Assembly (NCBI RefSeq): GCF_029436685.1
Contig: NZ_JAROCY010000011.1
Location: forward strand, 1 to 64,000
DNA from: Novosphingobium cyanobacteriorum
GTDB lineage: Bacteria > Pseudomonadota > Alphaproteobacteria > Sphingomonadales > Sphingomonadaceae
Direction: 5' to 3'
DNA length: 64,000 nt
How positions within the stretch are numbered: position 1 is the stretch's first letter; each line of letters opens with the position of its first letter. The notes below the pieces were generated by a model. That model did not search any database. It saw only the letters and a list, made by a program, of their open reading frames with translations, and was not told the origin of the DNA. This document shows, in pieces, positions 25,114-33,754 of this stretch. The translations under genes were made by a program, and so were the position numbers.

Positions 25114-26054
25114 GCCTTGACCACCTTCTGCTCGATCATGCCGAAGGGCGCACGGCCTGCGGCGTCCACCGCGACCATCCGCACCGTATCGCCGAAGCGC
25201 ATGAATTCGGTGCGCGGGGCACCTTCGTCGATCACTTCGATCCCGCGCCGTTCGGCAATGCAGGAGGAGCCGACCTCCCGGAAATCGGCGTTGGAGACCG
25301 TGCCCGAGCCGATCACCGTGCCCGCCACCAGATCGCGCGTGCGCGCGGCATGGGCGACAAGTTCGTGGAAGCCGAAGCCCATCGGCTCACCGTTCGCAGC
25401 ACCGAATTGCCGGTCGTTCCAATCGACTTTCAGCGTCAGACAGACTCGGCCATTGCGCCAGTCATTGCCCAGCTCGTCCGGCGTGATCGCAAAGGCGGCC
25501 ATGCTGCACGGCGGCTTGGCCTGGATCCAGCCAAAGCCGGTTTTCATCTCCGGCCCCGCCAGCGTGCGCAGCGACCAGTCGTTGATCTGGACGATGAGCT
25601 TGATGTGGCCGAGCGCCTGTTCTGGCTTGACCCCCATGGGCACGGCATCGACGATCACCCCGAACTCGCCCTCGAAATCGATGCCGAGCGCCTCATCGGG
25701 AAACTTAACATCGTCGCCCGGGCCATAGAACTTGTCCGAGGTGCCCTGATACATCAGCGGCAGGTCGGTCTCGGGCTTGGCGATGCCCAGAACAGCATTC
25801 ATCAGGTCGCCGTGGCTCTGGTAGGCCGAGCCATCGAGCCACTGCCACGCGCGCGGCAGGGGAGCGATGATCGCTTCGGGATCGAGTGCATCGGGAAACG
25901 TGGTGACTGCGGCAAGCTGCGGCGCGGCGTTTGCCCAGTTCTCCAGCGCGGACTGCAAGGTGGGATAGGGCGCGGGCGCGCACGAACCGCCGTCGGGCGA
26001 TACAACCACGAGCCGGCCATCGGGCGACCCATCCCGAAGCGTTGCGAGACGCAT
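25110..26054 (-). CDS. Fumarylacetoacetate hydrolase family protein
   Basis: The 314 residues include the FAH fold with the metal-binding acids in DFEGEFGVI and QINDWSLR, the lysine-containing QAKPP, and GTVIGSGTVSN near the end. FAH-family enzymes hydrolyse or hydrate 2,4-dioxo or acylpyruvate products of aromatic ring opening. Its operon with the cupin gene and its divergence from the HisD-like operon put it in the lower part of the island's pathway. ATG 26054 (MRLATLRDG) is preferred over an upstream start because it matches the usual family N-terminus. Confidence 0.88.
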   Translation of the reverse strand: MRLATLRDGSPDGRLVVVSPDGGSCAPAPYPTLQSALENWANAAPQLAAVTTFPDALDPEAIIAPLPRAWQWLDGSAYQSHGDLMNAVLGIAKPETDLPLMYQGTSDKFYGPGDDVKFPDEALGIDFEGEFGVIVDAVPMGVKPEQALGHIKLIVQINDWSLRTLAGPEMKTGFGWIQAKPPCSMAAFAITPDELGNDWRNGRVCLTLKVDWNDRQFGAANGEPMGFGFHELVAHAARTRDLVAGTVIGSGTVSNADFREVGSSCIAERRGIEVIDEGAPRTEFMRFGDTVRMVAVDAAGRAPFGMIEQKVVKA

Positions 26055-26215
26055 GACTTCTTCTCTCTCCTTGCAATGCAAGCCGGTTTCCTACTGGGCT
26101 TGGCGGGGGCGGACAACGTGTTCGGATCGATAGGAAACCATCGACGCAATGCGTTGGTCCACCTGCGGCTCGGCTGGCAAGGAGCAGTTCAATCAGGGCA
26201 ATCGTGGGAGAGTTC
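26055..26215. promoter_or_regulatory. Divergent promoter region with paired GCAATGC palindromes
   Basis: These 161 bases separate the FAH-cupin operon from the HisD-P450 operon. TTGCAATGCAA (26071-26081) and ACGCAATGCGT (26144-26154) are odd-length palindromes sharing the core GCAATGC. Their centres are 73 bases apart, about seven helical turns. CGAT-8-ATCG (26128-26143) lies between them. This layout suits a dimeric regulator controlling both operons. Confidence 0.45.
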
Positions 26216-27547
26216 ATGGCCATCTGGCTGAAGCGCGGCATGGCGGCGCAGGCGAAGGCCGATGCGGATCGCAAGGTGCGTGATATCGTCGAGGCGGCGC
26301 TCGTTGATATCCAGGCACGCGGCGATGCTGCGGTGCGTGAGATGAGCATCCGCTTCGATGGCTGGGACCGTGAGGACTACCGCCTTTCGCAGGGCGAGAT
26401 CGACGCCGCGGTCGAGAGCCTGACCCCGCAAGAGCGCAAGGACATCGAATTCGCGCAGACGCAGGTGCGGAACTTTGCGCAGATCCAGCGTGCGAGCATG
26501 CAGGACGTGGAAGTCGAAACGATGCCTGGCGTCGTGCTGGGGCACAGGAACGTGCCGATCAACGCCGCTGGCTGCTATGTGCCGGGCGGCAAATACCCGC
26601 TGCTTGCCAGCGCGCACATGAGCGTGATCACCGCCAAGGTCGCGGGCGTGAAGCGCGTGATCACCTGCGCACCGCCGTTTCAGGGCAAGATCGCCCGCGC
26701 CATTGTTGCGGCGCAGGCGATGGCTGGCGCGGATGCAATCTATGCGCTGGGCGGGATTCAGGCGATCGGCGCGATGGCGCTCGGCACGCAGACGATCGAC
26801 CCGGTCGATATCCTCGTGGGTCCGGGCAACGCCTATGTCGCGGAGGCGAAGCGCCAGCTTTTTGGCCGCGTCGGCATCGATCTGTTCGCCGGGCCGACCG
26901 AGACACTGATCATTGCCGATGAAGCGGGCTGCGATGCTGAACTCGCTGCGACCGACATTCTGGGCCAGGTCGAGCACGGGCCCGATAGCCCCGGCGTATT
27001 GCTCACCAATTCGGAGAAGCTCGCCCGCCAAACCATGGCCGAGATCGAGCGCCTGTTGCAGATCCTGCCCACCGCAGACCACGCGCGCAAGGCGTGGGAT
27101 GCCTATGGCGAAGTCATCGTGGCGGAAAGCTACGAGGAAATGGTGCGCATCGCCGACGATATTGCCAGCGAACACGTGCAGGTGATGACCGGCGATCCCG
27201 ATTACTTCCTTGAGAACATGACGAATTACGGTGCTCTGTTCCTTGGCGCGCGCACCAATGTCTCCTTTGGCGACAAGGTGATCGGCACCAACCATACCCT
27301 GCCGACGAAGAAAGCCGCGCGCTACACTGGCGGTCTCTGGGTCGGCAAATTCCTCAAGACCTGCACCTATCAGCGGGTGCTGACGAATGAGGCTTCAACG
27401 CTGGTCGGCGAATATTGCAGCCGCCTTTGCGCACTGGAAGGCTTTGCCGGACATGGCGAGCAGGCCAACATCCGCGTGCGGCGCTATGGCGGGCGCAATG
27501 TGCCCTATGCCGGGCAGGCCGAACCGAGCGAACTGACCCGCGCATGA
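26216..27547 (+). CDS. Histidinol-dehydrogenase-like (HisD/HpsN family) NAD-dependent dehydrogenase
   Basis: The 443 residues are a full-length HisD-family protein. Zinc-ligand positions are kept: GQVEH, GDKV in the block [14 protein letters not shown], and the C-terminal GHGEQ. The catalytic Glu-His pair appears in ASEHVQ. The cluster lacks all other his genes, and the EHGPDSPGV segment is closer to my memory of HpsN-like dehydrogenases than of true HisD. It probably oxidises a primary alcohol to a carboxylate in two steps. ATG 26216 has GGGAG 5 bases upstream; GTG 26204 is the alternative. First gene of the eight-gene plus-strand operon. Confidence 0.85.
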   Translation: MAIWLKRGMAAQAKADADRKVRDIVEAALVDIQARGDAAVREMSIRFDGWDREDYRLSQGEIDAAVESLTPQERKDIEFAQTQVRNFAQIQRASMQDVEVETMPGVVLGHRNVPINAAGCYVPGGKYPLLASAHMSVITAKVAGVKRVITCAPPFQGKIARAIVAAQAMAGADAIYALGGIQAIGAMALGTQTIDPVDILVGPGNAYVAEAKRQLFGRVGIDLFAGPTETLIIADEAGCDAELAATDILGQVEHGPDSPGVLLTNSEKLARQTMAEIERLLQILPTADHARKAWDAYGEVIVAESYEEMVRIADDIASEHVQVMTGDPDYFLENMTNYGALFLGARTNVSFGDKVIGTNHTLPTKKAARYTGGLWVGKFLKTCTYQRVLTNEASTLVGEYCSRLCALEGFAGHGEQANIRVRRYGGRNVPYAGQAEPSELTRA

Positions 27548-28308
27548 GCCTGCCGCGCACGCCCGGCTTCCGGCTCGATGGCCGCCGTGCGCTGGTGACG
27601 GGCGCGGGACGGGGCATCGGCCTGGCCCTGGCTGCGGCGCTGGCCGAGGCGGGCGCGGAAGTGACACTGGCAGCGCGCACGGCAGCGGAAATCGAGGCCG
27701 GAGCAGAGTCGATCCGCGCGGCGGGCGGCAAGGCTCTGGCCGCGTTGCTCGACGTGTCGGACCTTGCAGCGGCCCAAGCCTTTTTCGCCGCGCGTCCGGC
27801 CTTTCACGTTCTGGTCAACAACGCAGGGACCAACCGGCCCAAGCCGCTCTGGGACGTAACCGAGGCGGATTTTGACGCGGTGTTCTGGCTCAATGTGAAA
27901 TCGGCATTCTTCGTGGCGCAGGCCTGCGTGAAAGCCATGATCGCCGATGGGATATGCGGTAGCCTGATCCATATCGGCAGCCAGATGGGCCATGTCGGCG
28001 GGCCGAACCGCTCGCTCTATTGTGCCAGCAAGTGGGCGCTTGAGGGCATGAACAAGGCCTTTGCGCTCGATCTTGCACCCCATGGCATCCGCAGCAACAC
28101 CATCGCGCCCACGTTCATCGAAACGCCGATGACCAGGCCGTTCTTCGAAGACCCGGACTTCAAGGCCAGCGTGCTTGCGAAAATCAAGCTCGGCCGGCTG
28201 GGCACGGTGGAAGATCTGATGGGCGCGGCGGTGTTCCTCGCCTCTGATGCCTCGCAATTGATGACCGGAACCAGCCTCATCGTTGATGGCGGCTGGACGG
28301 CGGAGTGA
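27544..28308 (+). CDS. SDR family oxidoreductase
   Basis: A 254-residue SDR with TGAGRGIG near the N-terminus, NNAGT, catalytic Ser in HIGSQMG, YCASK and VDGGWT at the end. It overlaps the HisD-like gene (ATGA). It could act before or after that enzyme on the same alcohol/ketone, but the substrate cannot be read from sequence. This one keeps all catalytic residues, unlike the SDR at 23005. Confidence 0.88.
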   Translation: MSLPRTPGFRLDGRRALVTGAGRGIGLALAAALAEAGAEVTLAARTAAEIEAGAESIRAAGGKALAALLDVSDLAAAQAFFAARPAFHVLVNNAGTNRPKPLWDVTEADFDAVFWLNVKSAFFVAQACVKAMIADGICGSLIHIGSQMGHVGGPNRSLYCASKWALEGMNKAFALDLAPHGIRSNTIAPTFIETPMTRPFFEDPDFKASVLAKIKLGRLGTVEDLMGAAVFLASDASQLMTGTSLIVDGGWTAE

Positions 28309-28312
28309 TGTG

Positions 28313-29494
28313 ATGATGATCTCGCTCGACTTTGATCCGTTCGATCCTGCAGTGCTTGCCGATCCTTTCGCCCATCACGCCGCTGTGCGAGATGCCGGGC
28401 CAGTGGTGTTCCTGCCACGCATCGGATGCTTCGCGATGGCGCGTCATGCTGAGGTTCAGGCCGCGCTCAAGGACTTCGAAACCTTCTTGTCCGGGCGGGG
28501 CGTGGGACTGGCCGATTTCAACCGCGAGGAACCATGGCGGCCGCCCTCGCTGCTTCTGGAAACCGATCCGCCGGTCCACGACCGCACCCGCGGCCTGATG
28601 AACCGCGTCGCCTCGCTGGCATCGCTGCGCAAGGTCATGCCGGAATGGCAGGCCAAGGCCGAGGACCTGGTGGCAGGCCTGGTGGGGTGCGGGCCGTTCG
28701 ATGCCGTGCCAGCAGTGGCCGAGGCGTTTCCCCTTTCGGTGTTTCCCGATCTCATCGGCCTGCGCGAGGATGGGCGAGAACACCTCATTCCCTATGGCAC
28801 GGTGGCCTTCAACGCCTTTGGCCCGCGCAACGCCCTGCTTGCCGAAGCCATGGACAGGGCGCAGGCGGCGACGGCCTGGGTGGCCGAAAGCTGCCGGCGC
28901 GAGCATTTGCGCCCCGGCGGGTGGGGGGCGCAGGTCTATGAAGCGGCGGACCGGGGTGAATGCAGCCATGCGGAGGCCGAACGGCTTGTCCGCTCGTTCC
29001 TGACCGCCGGGGTCGATACCACGGTCAACGGGATCGCCACCGCCATCCACGCGTTCGCGCGGTTTCCTGCCGAATGGCAGCGGCTGCGCGCCGATCCCAC
29101 GCTGGTGAAGCGCGCCGTGGAGGAATCGCTGCGATGGGGCGGCACGGTGCAGACCTTCTTCCGCACCACCGCGCGCGATGTTGACGTGGCCGGGGTGGGC
29201 ATACCCGAAGGCTCGAAGGTTCTGCTGTTCCTCGCCGCTGCCAACCGCGATCCACGCCACTGGAACGATCCGGACCGCTTTGACGTGACCCGCCAGGCAA
29301 GCGGCCACGTTGGCTTCGGTTTCGGCATTCACCAGTGCCTGGGTCAGATGGTCGCGCGAATGGAAGCCGAGGCCGTGATTGGCGCCATGATCCCGCGCGT
29401 CGCTGACATCCGCGAGGCCGCACCCGCGCGGCGTCGCCTCAACAACACGCTGCATGCGATCGACGCGTTGCCGGTTGAATTCATCCCTGCCTGA
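28313..29494 (+). CDS. Cytochrome P450
   Basis: The 393 residues are a soluble bacterial class I P450: I-helix AGVDTT, K-helix EESLR, and the heme loop FGFGIHQCLG with Cys at about 342. Phrases such as VAFNAFGPRN recall the CYP199/GcoA group, which O-demethylates or hydroxylates small methoxy-aromatics, but this is from memory and weak. No ferredoxin or ferredoxin reductase is encoded in the window, so electrons must come from elsewhere. Two adjacent ATGs lie 5 and 8 bases after the SDR stop. Confidence 0.9.
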   Translation: MMISLDFDPFDPAVLADPFAHHAAVRDAGPVVFLPRIGCFAMARHAEVQAALKDFETFLSGRGVGLADFNREEPWRPPSLLLETDPPVHDRTRGLMNRVASLASLRKVMPEWQAKAEDLVAGLVGCGPFDAVPAVAEAFPLSVFPDLIGLREDGREHLIPYGTVAFNAFGPRNALLAEAMDRAQAATAWVAESCRREHLRPGGWGAQVYEAADRGECSHAEAERLVRSFLTAGVDTTVNGIATAIHAFARFPAEWQRLRADPTLVKRAVEESLRWGGTVQTFFRTTARDVDVAGVGIPEGSKVLLFLAAANRDPRHWNDPDRFDVTRQASGHVGFGFGIHQCLGQMVARMEAEAVIGAMIPRVADIREAAPARRRLNNTLHAIDALPVEFIPA

Positions 29495-29508
29495 GGAAAG
29501 TCCTGCCG

Positions 29509-30660
29509 ATGTTCGAACCGTTTCCCGGAAACTATGTCTGGAACCTCGCCACCAACCTCGCGCTGGTGTGCGGCGGCAACCACGGCGAGATCGATGCGGC
29601 CAATCGGCCGATCATCGAGGCAGCCAAGGCCGGGGCGGACGCCGGGTCTGCGCTGATGTTCGACAGCTGGGTGCGCGTTGCCGATCAGGTCGCGGCCAAC
29701 GGCGCGGCGGACGAGGCCGCGGGCTATCGGCTCTCGGCCGGGACCAAGTACCTGCGCGCCTCGGGCTATTACCTTGCGGCCGAGCGGATGCAGAGCCGTG
29801 ACTACGCACCGCGCTGGGAGGCCTATGCCAGGGGTCTGGAACTCTACCACAAGGGTTGCGCGCTGCGCGGTCTGCACGTCGAAAAGGTCGAGATCCCCTA
29901 CGAAGGCAGCGCCTATACCGCGATCTTTGTCCACGACGGATCGGGCACGCCGCGCCCCACGCTGGTCTCGGTCAACGGGCTCGATTCGATGAAGGAGCAG
30001 GTCAACATGGCGGGCCATGGCCTCGCCAATCTGGAGCGCGGGATGAACACCTTGTTCCTCGACCAGCCGGGCACGGGCGAGGCGATCCGGCTGCGCAGCC
30101 TGCCGGCGGTCTATGATGCGGAGCGCTGGGGGAGTCCCGCGCTCGACTATCTGCTGACACGCGCCGACGTGATCCCCGGCAGGATCGGCATCTTCGGGCT
30201 TTCGTTCGGTGGCTACCACGCGCCGCGCATCGCCGCCAGCGATCCGCGCTATGCGCTCTGTGCCGTGATGGGCGCGAACCATGTGTGGGGACAGCGCCAG
30301 CGCCAGCGGGTGCTAAGCGAGGGTGAAAACCCGGTGCCGCATTATTGGGACCACGTGATGTGGGTGTTCGGTTTTGATGACCGCGATGCTTTCCTCAACT
30401 ACGCGGACCAGATCACGCTTGATGGTCAGGTGGAGAAAATCCGCGTCCCGTTCCTGATCACCCACGGCGAGAACGACCGCCAGATCCCCGCGTTCAACGC
30501 GCAGATGAGCTACGATCAGGCGGTGAACAGCCCCAAGCGCACCCTGCGCATGTTCACGACGTCTGATTTCGAAGTGGAACATTGCGGCGCAGACAACGGC
30601 ACCGGGATGCGCGACTACATCGCAGACTGGTGTGCCGAGACATTTGCAGAGATGGGGTGA
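29509..30660 (+). CDS. Alpha/beta hydrolase of the pseudooxynicotine-hydrolase (C-C hydrolase) type
   Basis: The 383 residues comprise an N-terminal helical region (about 1-125) and an alpha/beta hydrolase core. The nucleophile elbow is GLSFGGY (Ser about 232), the Asp is in HGENDRQIP, and the His is in EHCGADNG. The two-part layout matches 2,6-dihydroxypseudooxynicotine hydrolase and fungal Ayg1-like proteins, which break C-C bonds next to a ketone. In this operon it could cleave a diketone-type ring-fission product. The start follows the P450 stop by 14 bases. Confidence 0.82.
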   Translation: MFEPFPGNYVWNLATNLALVCGGNHGEIDAANRPIIEAAKAGADAGSALMFDSWVRVADQVAANGAADEAAGYRLSAGTKYLRASGYYLAAERMQSRDYAPRWEAYARGLELYHKGCALRGLHVEKVEIPYEGSAYTAIFVHDGSGTPRPTLVSVNGLDSMKEQVNMAGHGLANLERGMNTLFLDQPGTGEAIRLRSLPAVYDAERWGSPALDYLLTRADVIPGRIGIFGLSFGGYHAPRIAASDPRYALCAVMGANHVWGQRQRQRVLSEGENPVPHYWDHVMWVFGFDDRDAFLNYADQITLDGQVEKIRVPFLITHGENDRQIPAFNAQMSYDQAVNSPKRTLRMFTTSDFEVEHCGADNGTGMRDYIADWCAETFAEMG

Positions 30661-30665
30661 GGGCG

Positions 30666-30977
30666 ATGGATCGGTATCTGCGCACATGCTGGGGCAGGGC
30701 CGGTTGGGCGGACGAGACCGGCGAGGCTGGTCTGGTGCGCCGGGTCTTCGGGCCAAAGTCGGCGTTACTCCCCATGGAGTTGGCCGTAACGCGGGTTTTG
30801 AGGCCCCTCAGGCGCATATCCTTGTACCTGCGGAAGATCGAGGCTGCGTGTACCCATGCGCGGGGGGAAGACTTCTGGGCCGAAAAGCCTCTTTCGCCGG
30901 GTATCGACCATGGTGGCACCCGGGCAAGGCGATTGATGGAAAGCCTGATCGCGCGCGAGGCAGCTGCCAGTGGCTGA
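30666..30977 (+). CDS. Small hypothetical protein within the catabolic operon
   Basis: A 103-residue basic reading frame beginning MDRYLRTCWGRAGW. It starts 5 bases after the hydrolase stop with GGGGTGAGG as ribosome-binding site, and its TGA overlaps the GTG start of the next gene by 8 bases. That placement suggests real translation. No domain is recognised and the composition (Arg/Ala-rich, three Cys/Trp clusters) is not distinctive. It may alternatively be a degenerate remnant. Confidence 0.45.
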   Translation: MDRYLRTCWGRAGWADETGEAGLVRRVFGPKSALLPMELAVTRVLRPLRRISLYLRKIEAACTHARGEDFWAEKPLSPGIDHGGTRARRLMESLIAREAAASG

Positions 30978-31377
30978 CTTCTCGTTTCACCACGGCGGCG
31001 TCTCAGTGCCCAGCCTCGATGAAGCCATCACCTGGTATGGCGATGTGCTCGGCTTCGAGCTGGAGAAGCGCTTCTATATCGAGGCGGCGCGCAGCCACAC
31101 CGCGATGGTGCGCAAGGGGCCGCTGCGCTTCGAACTGTTCGAGGTGGAAGGCGCGGCGTGCTTGCCCGAGGATCGCCGCCATCCCCCGCGCGATCTGCAG
31201 ACCCACGGAAACAAGCATGTCGCCTTCCAGGTCGATGATCTGGAATCGTTTCTGACCGAGATGGAACAGAAGGGTGCGGATGTGGCCTTTGTGGTGCGGG
31301 AAGCGTTTGGCAATGGCTGCTTCATCCGCGACTGTGCCGGCAACCTGATCGAGTTTGTCGAGGAAGCGAACCCATGA
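30970..31377 (+). CDS. VOC / glyoxalase-fold protein
   Basis: A 135-residue single VOC protein. Likely metal ligands are His in FHHGG, Glu in FELFEVEG, His in GNKHVAFQV and Glu near LIEFVEE. This His/Glu set fits glyoxalase I or isomerase-type VOC enzymes more than extradiol dioxygenases. It starts with GTG inside the end of the small upstream gene and overlaps the methyltransferase gene as ATGA. An isomerase or ring-opening role in the pathway is inferred. Confidence 0.83.
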   Translation: MADFSFHHGGVSVPSLDEAITWYGDVLGFELEKRFYIEAARSHTAMVRKGPLRFELFEVEGAACLPEDRRHPPRDLQTHGNKHVAFQVDDLESFLTEMEQKGADVAFVVREAFGNGCFIRDCAGNLIEFVEEANP

Positions 31378-32018
31378 ATTTCACCGATCCTTGCGTCACC
31401 GCAGTGTTCGAGACGTATCGGCAACGCGAGGTGGCCGATCAGGCTCGGATGCGCGAATTGGGGCCTGCCGGTTTTGCCCTGCGTGATGAGTTCCTGCTCC
31501 CCATCGGCGAGGATGTTGGCGCAGTGCTCCATGCGCTGGTGCTGGCGCGCCGACCGCGGGTGATCCTCGAACTGGGTACGAGCTATGGCTATTCCACGAT
31601 GATCCTTGCCGATGCGGCGCGCGCGGTTGGCGCGCGGGTGATTTCGATGGAACTGGCCGACTACAAGCAGGCCTTCGCGCGCGCCCGGCTGCAGGAAGCT
31701 GGTCTCGCCGATGTGGTGGACCTGCGCTGCGGCGATGCGCCAGCATTGCTTGCCGCGGAGACCGGGCCATTTGACTTCGTGCTGCTCGATATCTGGAAGG
31801 AGCTTTACCTTCCCTGCTTCGAGGCATTCTATCCCAAGCTCTCGGACGAAGGCGTGATTGCTGCTGACAACATGATCGAACCGGAGCACGACCGTCTCAA
31901 GGTACGAGCCTATCGCGAAGCCGTTCGCGCCAAGGCCGACCTGCAGACGGTTCTGCTTCCCATCGGCAGCGGCATCGAACTGACGATGCGATGGGACGCC
32001 GGCAATTCCAAGCTATGA
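31374..32018 (+). CDS. Family 3 O-methyltransferase (class I SAM-dependent)
   Basis: The 214 residues carry SAM motif I ELGTSYGYST, a metal-site Asp in LLDIWKELY and ADNM, the arrangement of cation-dependent catechol O-methyltransferases. It may methylate a catechol or enol intermediate, or protect it. A methyltransferase beside two demethylase-like oxygenases is unusual for a purely degradative operon. ATGA overlap with the VOC gene shows tight coupling. Confidence 0.83.
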   Translation: MNFTDPCVTAVFETYRQREVADQARMRELGPAGFALRDEFLLPIGEDVGAVLHALVLARRPRVILELGTSYGYSTMILADAARAVGARVISMELADYKQAFARARLQEAGLADVVDLRCGDAPALLAAETGPFDFVLLDIWKELYLPCFEAFYPKLSDEGVIAADNMIEPEHDRLKVRAYREAVRAKADLQTVLLPIGSGIELTMRWDAGNSKL

Positions 32019-32028
32019 GGAGATCTGC

Positions 32029-32322
32029 ATGATCCAGGAGATCGCATCAATCACCATCGACCCGGCGCGCGCCGCCGAATTCGAGGCGGCTGTCGCCCGT
32101 GCCCGCCCGCATTTCGAAGCAGCAAAGGGCTTTGTCTCGTTCAGTCTGAAACGGGTGATAGAGCATCCGGCTTGCTATCAGCTGGTCGTCGGGTGGGAGA
32201 GCGTTGAAGCACACATGGTGGATTTTCGTGCGTCTCCCGGATTTCAGCAATGGCGCGCCCTGGCCGGCCCGTACTTTATCGAAGCGCCCACGGTGATCCA
32301 CCTCCAGACGGTGATCTCGTAG
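32029..32322 (+). CDS. Antibiotic biosynthesis monooxygenase (ABM) domain protein
   Basis: A 97-residue ferredoxin-like alpha/beta protein: IASITIDPARAAEFEAAV, then YQLVVGWESVEAHMVDFRASPGFQQWRAL. These make dimeric barrels that act as cofactor-free monooxygenases on quinols, or as decarboxylase/cyclase-like proteins. Last gene of the plus-strand operon; AGGAGA precedes its ATG. It ends 26 bases from the convergent dioxygenase gene. Confidence 0.82.
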   Translation: MIQEIASITIDPARAAEFEAAVARARPHFEAAKGFVSFSLKRVIEHPACYQLVVGWESVEAHMVDFRASPGFQQWRALAGPYFIEAPTVIHLQTVIS

Positions 32323-32348
32323 GCCGGTCATCTCGGCTGCAGCCCCTA

Positions 32349-33419
32349 TCAGAGGGCGTGTTCGTCGTCGGGTGTCAACTCGGCAAGCGCGCCGCTGAGC
32401 TGCTGCTTTCCCGGCGTGCTCTTTCGATACGGTTCAAAGCTCTGGCGGTCAGCATCGAAGGTCATGTCCCACGGAATGTTCGGTGCGCGGAAAATTGCCG
32501 GCGCGTTGTGGGACCACAGCAGCGAGCCGAATTTGAAATCCCACGCGCGGGGTACCCAGCTGTCGTCCACATAGTCGGTATCGGCGTGGTATTCCGCCTC
32601 GCCCGCGTGGCCGGGGATCTCGCAATAATAGTAGATCGCGCTGGAAATGCGGTGGCGTGAGATACCGCCGCTGGTGTTCATGGTGGTGTTTTTCCAGCCC
32701 TTGTTGTCCATGATGTTGGCGCCGAGCATGACTTCATCGATATCATCCATGCCGAAGGCGATGTGCATGAACTTGAAGTGATCGGGCGCGATCGGCAGGT
32801 CGCAGTTGACCCAGAAGATCGAGTGGTGCTCGTAAGTGCCGTCAGCGCGCGCGAAGATGCCGGTGCCCTTGGAGTGGTCGACGTAGCGGAAGCCCAGGTG
32901 CCGCTCGTAGAACTCGAAGCTGCCCACATAGTCGGGGCTGAAGAACACGACGTGGTTGATCGTTTTCGGGATCGCGCGTGCGCGCCAGATACGGTGTTGG
33001 TTGAAACGCGGCCATTGCGCTGGCGTGTTGACCGGGCTTGCTTCGGAAACGACTGGGCGCTTGTTCCACACGCGCAGCGCAATCGGCTGACCATCGGGGC
33101 AGACGCAGCGCACGGTGCCGTCTGCTGCCTGCGTGATGGCGACTTCCGTGGCGAGGCTGGCGGCGATCCTGTCCAGACTGGCCGCGGTATCGACGCCCCA
33201 GATGGTTTCCTTGACTCCGTCACCCGCGAAAGGATCGGGCGAGGGCAGGCGCTCGTCGCCGTGGCGCAGGAGGATCACCGTGCTGCCGGAGGGCAGGCGG
33301 AAGACGGACTCGCGCTCGTCGCCATGCTCCAGGGTCAGGCCGAAATCGGCCCAGAACCGGGTGTGCTCGGCCAGATCGGCCACGCCGAAAACAACGCTCT
33401 CAACGCCAAGAACGGACAT
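32349..33419 (-). CDS. Two-domain type I extradiol ring-cleavage dioxygenase
   Basis: The 356 residues contain two VOC units of the 2,3-dihydroxybiphenyl dioxygenase type. The catalytic C-terminal half has the 2-His-1-carboxylate set: His156 (INHVVFF), His219 (FMHIAFGM) and Glu267 (YYCEIPG), with downstream His-rich and Tyr-rich segments. It should open a catecholic ring next to the hydroxyls using Fe(II) and O2. It is the last gene of the minus-strand operon. ATG 33419 (MSVLGVES) begins the family-like sequence; a longer start does not. Confidence 0.88.
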   Translation of the reverse strand: MSVLGVESVVFGVADLAEHTRFWADFGLTLEHGDERESVFRLPSGSTVILLRHGDERLPSPDPFAGDGVKETIWGVDTAASLDRIAASLATEVAITQAADGTVRCVCPDGQPIALRVWNKRPVVSEASPVNTPAQWPRFNQHRIWRARAIPKTINHVVFFSPDYVGSFEFYERHLGFRYVDHSKGTGIFARADGTYEHHSIFWVNCDLPIAPDHFKFMHIAFGMDDIDEVMLGANIMDNKGWKNTTMNTSGGISRHRISSAIYYYCEIPGHAGEAEYHADTDYVDDSWVPRAWDFKFGSLLWSHNAPAIFRAPNIPWDMTFDADRQSFEPYRKSTPGKQQLSGALAELTPDDEHAL

Positions 33420-33523
33420 GACTTCTCCCGAATTCCATTCAAACGAAGGTATGCCGCAGCGGACCGCCGGGCGGAAACCCATGTTTTCGGTCGTTACCTA
33501 TCCATGGCAGCGATTGGGCCGGA

Positions 33524-33754
33524 TCACTTGCGGAACGGCAACGTCAGCAGGAACAGGATCGTGCGCAAATCCAGCAACTTGAGCGCTGCACGGGCCTCGG
33601 CCGGGGTAAGCCGCGCAACCATCGGCATCGCGCCGAAGATCTTGCCGCGGATGACCAGCGTATTGCCATCCTGTTCGATCTTGCGCACGGCCATCAACTC
33701 ATTGCCCTGCGCATCGAGGATCGTGGCGCTGGGCACTTTGCGTCGCTGGGTCAT
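33524..33754 (-). CDS. Small hypothetical protein coupled to the flavoenzyme gene
   Basis: The 76 residues have a beta-rich first half (ATILDAQGNELMAVRKIEQDG, TLVIRGKIFGAMPMVARL), an alpha segment TPAEARAALKLLD, and a hydrophobic tail LRTILFLLTLPFRK. Its ATG overlaps the stop of the flavoenzyme gene as ATGA, so the two proteins are made together. It may be a subunit or substrate-handling partner. I recognise no named family. A 104-base gap separates it from the dioxygenase. Confidence 0.6.
   Translation of the reverse strand: MTQRRKVPSATILDAQGNELMAVRKIEQDGNTLVIRGKIFGAMPMVARLTPAEARAALKLLDLRTILFLLTLPFRK

Noticed and set aside
30632..31255. Alternative 207-codon frame overlapping the small protein and VOC genes
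   Set aside because: It covers the VOC motifs in the wrong frame and has a Ser/Arg-rich shadow composition.
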